Assembly: GCA_041395505.1 (NCBI GenBank)
Contig: JAWLAG010000001.1
Coordinates: 496,001-560,000, forward strand
DNA length: 64,000 bases
Direction of reading: 5' to 3'
From: Steroidobacteraceae bacterium
GTDB lineage: Bacteria; Pseudomonadota; Gammaproteobacteria; Steroidobacterales; Steroidobacteraceae
This document shows positions 8,225 to 15,878 of this stretch, one piece after another. Position 1 is the first letter of the stretch. Each line of letters opens with the position of its first letter. A program made the position numbers and the translations under genes. The notes under the pieces are model-generated. The model made no database searches. It saw only the letters and a program-made list of their open reading frames with translations, and was not told the origin of the DNA.

Positions 8225-8936
8225 ACAGAAGTTTCAAGGCAGCCACATTGTCATGCAGTACCTCGCAGGGCGACTCAGTCCGGAAGAGGCAGCCGCATTC
8301 GAGGAGTTCTACCTCGACAACCCCGGCGTGGTGCATGAGATGGAAGCAACCGCCCGTTTTCAGGCTGGCCTTGCCATGCTGCGCGAGACCGGCGAGCTCA
8401 ACCGGCTCCTGCATCGCGTGCCCTGGTACCGGCGCAGCCACCTGCTCGCGATCGCAGCCAGCGTGGCGATCTTCGCCTTCGGTGCCGTGCTCTGGCGCGG
8501 CTCCTTGCAGGAACCTTTGCCGCTGTTGTCGACGATTGCGCCGCCACAGGACATGGCGGTGCGCGACGAGAACTCCTACACCATCCTGCGCACGCGCACG
8601 GTCGGCTACGACGCCGAGATCCGTTCGCCCGATCGACAAACCGTGCTTGAGTTTCGCATCTTGCCGGAGCGCGATTCACCAACCAATCGCTATCGCGTAT
8701 CGCTCGCGAGGGTCGGCGCAGGCGGCATGACCCACGCCGTGGCTGACATCGGTCCCGTTACCGCAGCCGCCGACGGCTACCTCAACCTGTACGCCGACTC
8801 CGCGCAATTGACGCCGGGTCGTTACCGCCTTGCCGTATCGAGCGATTCGCGCCGCGGCTCGCAAGGCAGCAGCTTCGGCGATCTGCCGCCGAGCTACTTC
8901 GACATTCGTATTACCGCCGCCAGCGACAGCAACTAG
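8217..8936 (+). CDS. Putative anti-sigma factor, single-pass membrane protein
   Basis: 239 residues with a TTG start at 8217 that overlaps the preceding sigma gene by 8 nt. The N-terminal part (QYLAGRLSPEEAAAFEEFYL) has the helical anti-sigma signature seen in zinc-free ZAS-like domains; no H-x3-C-x2-C zinc site is present. One transmembrane helix at about residues 75-92 (LLAIAASVAIFAFGAVLW) separates it from a ~140-residue C-terminal domain expected in the periplasm. By position it should hold the sigma factor inactive until an envelope signal arrives. What that signal is, and whether the CHAT protein takes part, is not shown by sequence. It converges with the next gene; the stops overlap. 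Confidence 0.75.
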   Translation: MDRQKFQGSHIVMQYLAGRLSPEEAAAFEEFYLDNPGVVHEMEATARFQAGLAMLRETGELNRLLHRVPWYRRSHLLAIAASVAIFAFGAVLWRGSLQEPLPLLSTIAPPQDMAVRDENSYTILRTRTVGYDAEIRSPDRQTVLEFRILPERDSPTNRYRVSLARVGAGGMTHAVADIGPVTAAADGYLNLYADSAQLTPGRYRLAVSSDSRRGSQGSSFGDLPPSYFDIRITAASDSN

Positions 8937-9607
8937 CCGGCGCCGCCCGGTTTCAGGATGCCGATCAACGCGGCGGCGGCAACGCCCGCCCAGATCAGCC
9001 ACACATAGGGCTGGCATTTCGCCATGCCGTCGATCATGTCGCGATCGGAATCCGCGGTGGCGCCGCTTGCGGCCAGCTGGCGGAACCCTGCCATGAACTG
9101 CGGCAGGTTGATGCGAATCATCAGGCCGCAGACGATCAGGCCGGCGAAGATCAGCAGCTTCGCCGCAAGCCAGGGATAGGGCGCCAGGCGCCCGCTCGAC
9201 CACGAGTAACCGACCGACGCCAGGATGGCCAGTACCACCAGCCAACGGAAATACATGTCGATCCGGGCGAGGGTCTGGCCCGCTGCCGTGCCCTGCTTGA
9301 CGTGCACGAGGTGCACCATGACGATCCACACCGGTCCGAGCAGCACGATCGCGACCAGCATCCAGGGCTCGTGACGCACGCCCACGTATTCCGACAAGAG
9401 TCCCCCGACGGTCAGCATCAGCGCAAGGCAGTATCGCGGCAGCATGTCGAGGTCGGCGAAAATCTTGGCGGCGGTCAGTCGCGCATCGCGACTCAACTTG
9501 GGATTGATGACGAAACGGCTCGAGTAATACACGCCGGCATCGCCACCCAGCCAGTAGACGAACAACAGGATATGCAGGAACTTGATGAGACCATAGCCGA
9601 GCGTCAT
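8933..9607 (-). CDS. Integral membrane protein, hypothetical
   Basis: 224 residues from ATG 9607; an upstream in-frame start at 9715 would add a non-membrane tail overlapping the divergent gene. Five or six hydrophobic helices are visible, beginning IKFLHILLFVYWLGGDAGVYY and including WLVVLAILASVGYSW and YVWLIWAGVAAAALIGIL. The layout (first helix with H and WLGGDAG) resembles CopD/DUF2269-like small membrane proteins that may carry heme, but no assignment is safe. It is divergent from a MarR-type gene, with starts 107 nt apart, so MarR control of this gene is likely. Confidence 0.65.
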   Translation of the reverse strand: MTLGYGLIKFLHILLFVYWLGGDAGVYYSSRFVINPKLSRDARLTAAKIFADLDMLPRYCLALMLTVGGLLSEYVGVRHEPWMLVAIVLLGPVWIVMVHLVHVKQGTAAGQTLARIDMYFRWLVVLAILASVGYSWSSGRLAPYPWLAAKLLIFAGLIVCGLMIRINLPQFMAGFRQLAASGATADSDRDMIDGMAKCQPYVWLIWAGVAAAALIGILKPGGAG

Positions 9608-9714
9608 GTGTTTTCCTCGAGGTTGCGGGCGGCGACTATGTTGCATAGTCCCGCCTGTCCGCTGCAATAGCTGCATATACAGGTATTTGCTACACTGGCG
9701 GCAAAGGAGGGGCA

Positions 9715-10194
9715 ATGCCGCGCCGAATGCCAGCCGCTGCCAAGCGCAATCCCGTGAACGCGATCGATCCGCGCCACTGCGTTTTTCGGCACCTGAGCCG
9801 CAGCCTCCGTAGCGTCGCCCAGCACTATGACCGCGGGTTGCGGCCGCACGGACTGACCGCAGCGCAGTTCACGCTGCTGATGACGCTTGCGCGCCTGGGT
9901 GAGCAAAAGGTGGGTGCGCTGGCCGCGGAGCTCGCCATGGACCCGAGTACGGTGCCGCGCGTCCTGCTGCCACTCCGGCGTCGCGGCTGGATCCGCGTCG
10001 CCATTGGCAGCGATCGGCGCTCGCGACTGGTGAGCATCGCCGAGCCGGGCAGCCGTTTGCTGCGCCAGGTACTGCCACATTGGCAGTCACTGCAGGCCGA
10101 GGCGCTTGCCCAGCTTGCACCGGTCGACTGGCGTGATCTGCGCCACTCGCTGGCGCATCTGCGCCAACAGCTGGCTTCCGCCACACATGGCTGA
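9715..10194 (+). CDS. MarR-family transcriptional regulator
   Basis: 159 residues with a winged-helix MarR fold. The recognition region is GLTAAQFTLLMTLARLGEQKVGALAAELAMDPSTVPRVLLPL (read in part) and the wing is GWIRVAIGSDRRSRLVSIAEPG. The basic R-x2-R in the wing, GSDRRSR, is the family's usual DRR motif. MarR proteins act as dimers, commonly repressing an adjacent divergent gene, here the membrane protein starting at 9607. No Cys suggestive of an OhrR-type thiol switch is near the N-terminal helix apart from Cys22 (DPRHCVF). Confidence 0.88.
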   Translation: MPRRMPAAAKRNPVNAIDPRHCVFRHLSRSLRSVAQHYDRGLRPHGLTAAQFTLLMTLARLGEQKVGALAAELAMDPSTVPRVLLPLRRRGWIRVAIGSDRRSRLVSIAEPGSRLLRQVLPHWQSLQAEALAQLAPVDWRDLRHSLAHLRQQLASATHG

Positions 10195-10214
10195 CGACAC
10201 ACAAGGGAATTGTC

Positions 10215-10871
10215 ATGCAGGCCAATGACTCGATACGACTGACCCACCTGCCGCTGCGCCATGATCGCAAACTCATGACGGCGCTCGCGGTCATTGCCAT
10301 CGCTGCCGCCGCGGCACAACTTGGCAGGCAGCTCCCGGCGGCAGGCCTGCGGCTGCTCGAGTGCCGCGACGTGCCGGTGGCGGATGACAGACCCGGCTAC
10401 CTTCTGCCTGTCGCACGTCGAGATGCGGGTCGCTGCCACGCGGAAGTGGGTGCAATGAGTGCGGCCTTTTCCGGCCAGATGCTGAGCTATCGCTTCGACG
10501 TCGCGCGCTCGGCGCGGGTACATGCGGCGCGCGATGGTCTGGTCTTTGCCATTGGTGTCGACACCGACCGCAGCACGGGCGGCAGGTCGCAGGCAAATCC
10601 GCGAGGCTTGCTGCTGCGCATCCGCCACAGCGATGGCAGCATCGCGACTTACCAGAATCTGCAGCTACCGGGACTTGCAGTACGGGAGGGGCAGTGGGTG
10701 GCGAGCGGCCAGCTGCTCGGTCGTGCGCGCGGCGGTGCGCTGCGATTTGCCGTGCAGGACTGTGTCGATTGTCCCGCACGAGCGGTGCGCTTCTCGAACT
10801 CCCTGTCCCGTGCCGGTGCCCTGTCGGTTGCCCGGGCACAGCCTGCGGTGGCACCGCGCAAACTGACATAA
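10215..10871 (+). CDS. LytM/M23-like protein with lost catalytic residues
   Basis: 218 residues with an N-terminal hydrophobic helix (LMTALAVIAIAAAAAQL), so membrane-anchored or exported. Residues ~95-185 follow the LytM beta-barrel pattern: RHSDGSIATYQNL, then VREGQWVASGQLLG, then GGALRFAVQD. The zinc ligands of active M23 peptidases are missing: the usual Y-x-H-L is YQNL and the final H-L-H-F is ALRF. It may be a non-catalytic LytM factor, like EnvC/NlpD-type activators, or a decayed copy. It lies 20 nt downstream of the marR-like gene, so co-transcription is possible. Confidence 0.65.
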   Translation: MQANDSIRLTHLPLRHDRKLMTALAVIAIAAAAAQLGRQLPAAGLRLLECRDVPVADDRPGYLLPVARRDAGRCHAEVGAMSAAFSGQMLSYRFDVARSARVHAARDGLVFAIGVDTDRSTGGRSQANPRGLLLRIRHSDGSIATYQNLQLPGLAVREGQWVASGQLLGRARGGALRFAVQDCVDCPARAVRFSNSLSRAGALSVARAQPAVAPRKLT

Positions 10872-10946
10872 CGCGCTGTCGTGCACTACGGACGTCGCAA
10901 TGATGCGACGCCAGGTCCGGTCGCCTGACTGCCTTAGGCTGCAAAC

Positions 10947-12131
10947 ATGACAAGTGCAGTCTTCGAATCCTATGCGAGCGTAATGCAGGCGCTCGAACCG
11001 GCCATCGTCGATGTGTCCTTTCACGATGGTGCGGGCGATGTCCTGTGGATGCGCCGGGCGTTGGTGGCGCCCGATGAACATGCGCTGGTGGCCACGGCCT
11101 TGCGGGCGGGAGTCGCAGGAGACTGGTCGATACGCTATGAATTGACGGCGGGCTCGACGGTGTTGGCTGCGCTGCCGGTCAGCGGTAGCGATGGGCGCTG
11201 CGCCGCTGTTGTGCTGCTGCATCTCGATGTCAGCCTGGGCCAGCCGCTCGGGCCGGAAACCCCCGATCGCACGCTGGCGGCACTGTTGAAGAGTCTGGTG
11301 CGCGAGATCGAACAATCGCCTGATCGTCCGTCGGCGCCCGGCGCCGCGACTCTCGAGGCGCAGATCGAGGCCGCTGTAATGGCTCGCCGGTTCACATTGT
11401 TCCTGCAACCGATCGTCGCGCTGCAAGCGAACAATGCCCCCGAGCATTACGAAATCCTGCTGAGGCTCTGCCTGCCGGATGGTTCGGTGCTGGCACCGCA
11501 GGACTTCTTCCCGACCATCGAGCGTTGCGGCCTCGAGCGCGAGGTCGACCAATGGGTCGTGCAGCGCCTGATCGCCTGGCTCGGCGATAATCGGCCGCGA
11601 TGGGCCGGTCGGCCCCGCCGGTTCGCCGTCAATCTCAACGCGCGAAGCGTCGCCTCGGCCGACCTGTGCGATGAAATCATCGGTGGCCTCAGCGCAGCGC
11701 AGTTGCCCACGGCCCTGGTGTGCCTGGAGATCCCCGCCACTCGCACGGCCGTCAAGGATCCGCAGGTGATGGCCAACATCGAGCGGCTGCGCCACGCCGG
11801 CTGCATCGTGTCGATCGACGATGTCGCCTGCGAACGCATGGCCGCGGAGGAGCTCAGCGATACCTCGGTTGACGTGATCAAGATCGAGGGTGCCTGTTTG
11901 AGCCGCGCACGCGTCAGCGATCGTGACGCCATTGCCGCGCACGAAGCCTTGCGTTCATTGGTCGCCCAGGGCGCCGAAATCGTCGCCGAAGCCGTCGAAA
12001 CCGCCGACGATCTCGACATGGCGCGCGACCTGGGTTGCGATTACGCGCAGGGCTATTTGTTCGGCAAGCCGCAACGGCTCGAGAGCTTCGACTTCCGCAT
12101 CCGATTCCGCGCGCTCGATGTGGTGGCCTGA
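10947..12131 (+). CDS. EAL-domain protein with degenerate loop 6
   Basis: 394 residues. The first ~130 have no domain I recognise. From residue ~135 an EAL fold follows: EILLR (for EAL), FAVNLNA, CLEIPAT, IDDVACERM, VIKIEG, IVAEAVET and AQGYLFGKP. The acidic and Asn positions that bind metal in c-di-GMP phosphodiesterases seem present. However, the substrate-loop motif DFGTGYSS is replaced by DVACERMAA, and EAL by EIL. Reduced or absent phosphodiesterase activity, and a c-di-GMP-binding or protein-partner role, are therefore possible. It is followed 25 nt later by a histidine kinase and then a response regulator in the same direction. Confidence 0.8.
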   Translation: MTSAVFESYASVMQALEPAIVDVSFHDGAGDVLWMRRALVAPDEHALVATALRAGVAGDWSIRYELTAGSTVLAALPVSGSDGRCAAVVLLHLDVSLGQPLGPETPDRTLAALLKSLVREIEQSPDRPSAPGAATLEAQIEAAVMARRFTLFLQPIVALQANNAPEHYEILLRLCLPDGSVLAPQDFFPTIERCGLEREVDQWVVQRLIAWLGDNRPRWAGRPRRFAVNLNARSVASADLCDEIIGGLSAAQLPTALVCLEIPATRTAVKDPQVMANIERLRHAGCIVSIDDVACERMAAEELSDTSVDVIKIEGACLSRARVSDRDAIAAHEALRSLVAQGAEIVAEAVETADDLDMARDLGCDYAQGYLFGKPQRLESFDFRIRFRALDVVA

Positions 12132-12156
12132 CGCGAGTCATGCAACACTGTGGTGC

Positions 12157-13980
12157 GTGCAGGCACCAGTAAAGAATCAGGGAATCCCCGAGTCCGCCGA
12201 CAACCAGACTGCACGCGATTCAACGGCACTTGCCGCGGCGTTGCGCGAGACCGAGAGGCGACTGCACACGACGGAGACACTACTCGGCGCAGTCACCGCC
12301 CATAGCCTCGACTGGCTGGTGCTGGTCGATCGCGAGCTGCGCGTGAGCTATGTCAACCGCACGATTGCCGGTGTGGCGCCGGAGAACGCAATCGGCAGCA
12401 GCGTGTTCGCCCTGGTGCGCTCCGAGGAGCATGCGATTGTTCGCGAGGGCCTGGAACGAGCCTTCGCAGAGGCGACGATACAGCGCGGACTGCTGACCTA
12501 TGCCGCAGAAGGCAGCAGCGAGCTGCGCGTCTTCGAGGCTCTGGTTGCGCCTGTCATCGTCGATGGCGTCGTCCGGCAGTGTTCCGTGTCGCTGCGCGAG
12601 GTCACCGAGCGCGAGCGCGCGGTTGCGGCGCTGCACGAGTCACTCGCTGTCCTGCGCATCGTTGCGGACAACGCCGCGGATCTGTTTGCTGTGTTCGATG
12701 CACGTCTCGTCTGCACTTTCGCCAGCCGCGAAATTGCCGGCCGCTCGCCCGCGATGGCCGTCGGCATGGCGCTCATCGACTGCGTGCCCCTGCAGCACCG
12801 CGCAGCGACCATAGCCGCCGCCAACGACGTCCTGACGAGCGGCGCGGAGCGGGATCTCGAGTACTACCTCGAGGACCCGCGAATCGGACGGCGTATTTTC
12901 GAAGTGCACATGCGACCGCTCCACGGTGCCGGTGGCATCGACGGGCTCGCGCTCCTCAGCAGCGAAGTCACCGAAAGGCGTGTGCAGCGCGACATGCTGC
13001 GAATCCAGACGAGGGTGCTCAATACCCTGCACGAAGTCGTGGTCATGCTCGATGACGAAGGCACGATCTGCTTCTGCAATCGCGCTTTCGATCAGCTGTT
13101 TGCGGCGGCGGAAGGTGGCCTGCTGGGCGCTCCCGCGGCGAATGTCCTGCCCATGGACAGCATCCGGCGCGGCGCGGCGCAGAGCGATGCAGCGCAGGTG
13201 GCGGCGGGTGCCATCTTGCCCTTCGAAATCGAATGCCGGGATCGCGCCGGCCAGAGCGTCGCGATGATCTGCACGGTGCGCGCTGTCAGCCTCGGCGCGC
13301 ACAGCTATACGTTGATCGTGCTCGCCGACGTGACGGAACGGCGCGCCCTCGAGCGCGAGATTCTCGAAATCGCGAACCGCGAGCAGCGCCGCATCGGGAG
13401 CGACCTGCACGATGGCCTCGGGCAGGATCTCACCGGCATCTCGCTGCTGCTCTCGGGCATTGCCGGCCGCATGGCCAAACGCGGCGATGATGCCGCCGAT
13501 GAGCTCAGGGAAGTCATCACGCTCGTCAATTCGACGATCCAGAGCGCCCGCGCGCTTGCCCGCGGGTTGTCACCCATATCGTCCGAGCGGGGTGGCCTGA
13601 ACGGTGCGCTGCAGTCGCTGCGCAATGCGCCGGGCGGGCGCACGGGCGTTACCATCGAGGTGCAGACGCCGGACGATGGCCTGCCGAAGCTGAGCGAGGG
13701 CGCGGCGACTCATCTATACCGTATCGCCCAGGAAGCGGTCACCAACGCCTTGCGCCATGGCAAGCCGCGCAAGGTCAGCGTCCGACTCGACCATAACCGT
13801 GCGCAGCTGACGCTCGAGGTGCAGAACGATGGTGACGCCTTTCCTGCACCGGCCGACCGCGGCGACGGCCTCGGCCTTCGCATCATGCGTTACCGCGCGC
13901 AAATGCTGCATGGCGATCTGCTGGTCGAGAACATGGCGGGCGGCGGGGTAATCGTGCGTTGCCAATGCCTATGTCAATGA
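12157..13980 (+). CDS. PAS-containing sensor histidine kinase (NarX/DegS type)
   Basis: 607 residues from a GTG at 12157; the frame stays open far upstream inside the EAL gene, so that extension is a shadow. Three PAS-like modules precede the kinase: LDWLVLVDRELRVSYVNR, DLFAVFDARLVCTF and EVVVMLDDEGTICFCNRAF. The dimerisation/phospho-acceptor domain is HisKA_3 with the H-box RIGSDLHDGLGQD, the phospho-acceptor being His418. An HATPase_c domain follows (YRIAQEAVTNALRHG; GDGLGLRIMRYRA). No transmembrane helix is evident, so the sensor is probably cytoplasmic. The response regulator 49 nt downstream is its likely partner. Confidence 0.85.
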   Translation: MQAPVKNQGIPESADNQTARDSTALAAALRETERRLHTTETLLGAVTAHSLDWLVLVDRELRVSYVNRTIAGVAPENAIGSSVFALVRSEEHAIVREGLERAFAEATIQRGLLTYAAEGSSELRVFEALVAPVIVDGVVRQCSVSLREVTERERAVAALHESLAVLRIVADNAADLFAVFDARLVCTFASREIAGRSPAMAVGMALIDCVPLQHRAATIAAANDVLTSGAERDLEYYLEDPRIGRRIFEVHMRPLHGAGGIDGLALLSSEVTERRVQRDMLRIQTRVLNTLHEVVVMLDDEGTICFCNRAFDQLFAAAEGGLLGAPAANVLPMDSIRRGAAQSDAAQVAAGAILPFEIECRDRAGQSVAMICTVRAVSLGAHSYTLIVLADVTERRALEREILEIANREQRRIGSDLHDGLGQDLTGISLLLSGIAGRMAKRGDDAADELREVITLVNSTIQSARALARGLSPISSERGGLNGALQSLRNAPGGRTGVTIEVQTPDDGLPKLSEGAATHLYRIAQEAVTNALRHGKPRKVSVRLDHNRAQLTLEVQNDGDAFPAPADRGDGLGLRIMRYRAQMLHGDLLVENMAGGGVIVRCQCLCQ

Positions 13981-14028
13981 CCGGCCATTTGTTTTATATT
14001 TGAACTAAATCGGGAGGGCGGCAGTTCA

Positions 14029-14721
14029 ATGGAATTCCAGGCATCTAGTTCGGTCCCCACGCGTCGTCGCATCATGATCGTCGACGATCACCCCATTGTT
14101 CGCCAGGGGCTGCGCCACCTGCTCAACGCCGAAGCGGATTTCGAAGTCTGCGCCGAAGCGCCCAACAAGGAAGAAGCCCTGGCGGCATTCGAGCGCATGC
14201 GCCCGGATGCCATGATCGTCGATCTCTCGCTCGAGCATGGCGATGGCATGGAACTGGTGCGCGACATTCGCCAGCGCGACACCCAGCTGCCGATCCTCGT
14301 GCTGTCGATGCACGAAGAGTCCATCTATGCAGAGCGCCTCATCGCCCAGGGCGCAAGCGGCTACATCATGAAGCAGGCTGCTTCGGGCGAGCTGCTCGGT
14401 GCCTTGCGCTGCGTGTTGAGCGGCGAGATCTATCTGAGCGAAATCATGCGCCAGCATCGCCGCCCGGCGGTGCGCGACCTGCGTGCACTCGATGCCGAGA
14501 GTCCGCTGCAGCGTCTGTCCAATCGCGAACTGCAGGTGCTCGGCATGGTCGGTCGCGGCGTCAGCTCGCGGCAGATTGCCGTCGACCTGGGCCTGTCCGT
14601 GAAGACCGTCGAGTCTCACCGCCAGAGCATCAAGCGCAAGCTCAGGCTCGATACGAACTCACAATTGATGCAGTTCGCCGTGAGTTGCTACTCGACGCCG
14701 CAAGGCGCGATGCAGATCTAG
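14029..14721 (+). CDS. NarL/FixJ-family response regulator
   Basis: 230 residues from ATG 14029, with GGGAGG upstream. Receiver domain at residues ~10-125: acidic pair in IMIVDDHPIVRQGL, phospho-acceptor Asp65 in AMIVDLSLEHGDG, Ser/Thr in ILVLSMHEES, and Lys in GYIMKQAASGE. The LuxR-type HTH occupies ~165-225 (LSNRELQVLGMVGRGVSSRQ; LSVKTVESHRQSIKRKL). It should be phosphorylated by the histidine kinase encoded directly upstream and activate target promoters. The preceding EAL protein may share the operon, linking the pair to c-di-GMP. Confidence 0.9.
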   Translation: MEFQASSSVPTRRRIMIVDDHPIVRQGLRHLLNAEADFEVCAEAPNKEEALAAFERMRPDAMIVDLSLEHGDGMELVRDIRQRDTQLPILVLSMHEESIYAERLIAQGASGYIMKQAASGELLGALRCVLSGEIYLSEIMRQHRRPAVRDLRALDAESPLQRLSNRELQVLGMVGRGVSSRQIAVDLGLSVKTVESHRQSIKRKLRLDTNSQLMQFAVSCYSTPQGAMQI

Positions 14722-14732
14722 CCCGACCGGAC

Positions 14733-14762
14733 GGCAACCTTCCCGCGCTACCCTGCATCTAA
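14733..14762 (+). promoter_or_regulatory. Candidate ECF-type promoter (autoregulation)
   Basis: GGCAACCTT (14733-14741), a 16-nt spacer, then TCTAA (14758-14762) closely matches the RpoE-like consensus GGAACTT-N16-TCTGA. It sits 25 nt upstream of the GTG of the ECF sigma gene at 14788. A dyad CCTGCA-N6-TGCAGG (14752-14769) overlaps the -10 and likely start site. Confidence 0.5.
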
Positions 14763-14787
14763 CTGCAGGTAGGATCCGGGAGCGGCC

Positions 14788-15363
14788 GTGGGCGTCGAAG
14801 CACAACTGGTTGATTTCAAAAAAGAATCATCCCCCGTTGGCGGCGACGGCCTGAGCCGGGGCCGGCGCGGCGACACCGCAGCATTCGAAGCGATCTATCG
14901 CGAGCATGTCGCCGTGGTGCACGGTCTGTGCCTGCGCATGACAGGCCAGCCACACACGGCGGAGGACTGCACGCAGGAAACCTTCGTTCGCGCCTGGCGT
15001 GCGCTCGATCGCTTCGAAGGGCGCAGCGCGCTTCGAAGCTGGTTGCACCGGATCGCGGTGAACGTCGTGCTCGAGCGGCGCCGCCGGCCGATGTACGCGG
15101 TCGAAGTGCCCGTTGCGGATTTCAGCGAACTGGACGAACCCTGGCAGCTCGATACGCCCGTCGAAGCCCGCGAACTCGAGCGGCAGATCGCGGACCTGCC
15201 CGACGGCCTGCGCTCGGTGCTGGTCCTGAGCGGTATCTACGGCTACTCGCATGCCGAGACGGCATCCATGCTCGGCATCGCGGTCGGCACCTGCAAAGCG
15301 CAGCTGCATCGGGGCCGCGCCCTGCTGCGCGAACGACTGCAAGATCGTGAGGACATGACATGA
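14788..15363 (+). CDS. ECF sigma factor (RpoE-like)
   Basis: 191 residues with a GTG start. Region 2: FEAIYREHVAVVHGLCLRMT and HTAEDCTQETFVRAWRALDRFEGRS (read in part). Region 4: LPDGLRSVLVLSGIYGYSHAETASMLGIAVGTCKAQLHRGRALLRERL (read in part). This is the standard two-domain ECF architecture at normal length. The stop overlaps the next start by 4 nt (ATGA), pointing to translational coupling with a membrane protein that is probably its anti-sigma factor. A matching ECF-type promoter lies immediately upstream, so positive autoregulation is likely. Confidence 0.9.
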   Translation: MGVEAQLVDFKKESSPVGGDGLSRGRRGDTAAFEAIYREHVAVVHGLCLRMTGQPHTAEDCTQETFVRAWRALDRFEGRSALRSWLHRIAVNVVLERRRRPMYAVEVPVADFSELDEPWQLDTPVEARELERQIADLPDGLRSVLVLSGIYGYSHAETASMLGIAVGTCKAQLHRGRALLRERLQDREDMT

Positions 15364-15875
15364 ATCGCCAGGGACTGACACGACTCGAAGCGCTGGAACA
15401 GGAAATCGATCCCCGACGCGATCTCTGGCCCGAGGTCGAGGCACGGCTCGGCGCCGCGCCAGCCGCGCGTCGCCCGCGGTGGCAGCTGCCTGCGGCGCTC
15501 GCGGCCGGCGTGGCACTCATCGGCGTTGGCATCCTGGCCGGGCGCACGCTGCAGTCATCCGCGCCCGTGCCCGGCGCGACAGCACAGTCGGCGGGCCTGT
15601 TGCCGGTCAGCGTGCAGGATGCCGACTACCGGCGCACGCGCACGGCGCTGCTCGCCGATCTCGGCAAGCGCCTGGCGGAACTGCCGCCGGCCACCCAGGA
15701 CATGGTGGGCGCGAGCCTGCGCACCATCCAGCGCTCGATAGAGGATTTGCAGCGCGCGCTCGGCCGTGAGCCGGCCAACGCGCTGCTGCAGGAATTGTTG
15801 CTCGATGCTTACCAGGACGAGATGCAGATTCTTGCCACCGTGCAGGAATCGGCACTTGCGAAACAGGAGATCTGA
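15360..15875 (+). CDS. Putative anti-sigma factor, membrane-anchored
   Basis: 171 residues, starting in an ATGA overlap with the ECF sigma gene. The short N-terminal cytoplasmic part (~40 residues) is followed by one transmembrane helix (LPAALAAGVALIGVGILAG, residues ~42-60) and a ~110-residue extracytoplasmic part rich in charged helix (RTALLADLGKRLAELPPAT; IQRSIEDLQRALG). There is no zinc motif. Assignment as anti-sigma rests on position and topology rather than on a recognised domain. It could also be a periplasmic sensor for the sigma factor. Confidence 0.55.
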   Translation: MNRQGLTRLEALEQEIDPRRDLWPEVEARLGAAPAARRPRWQLPAALAAGVALIGVGILAGRTLQSSAPVPGATAQSAGLLPVSVQDADYRRTRTALLADLGKRLAELPPATQDMVGASLRTIQRSIEDLQRALGREPANALLQELLLDAYQDEMQILATVQESALAKQEI

Positions 15876-15878
15876 TCG

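Noticed and set aside
10665..11942. Minus-strand open frame of 425 codons
   Set aside because: Antisense to the LytM-like and EAL genes; high-GC wobble makes such long shadows common here.
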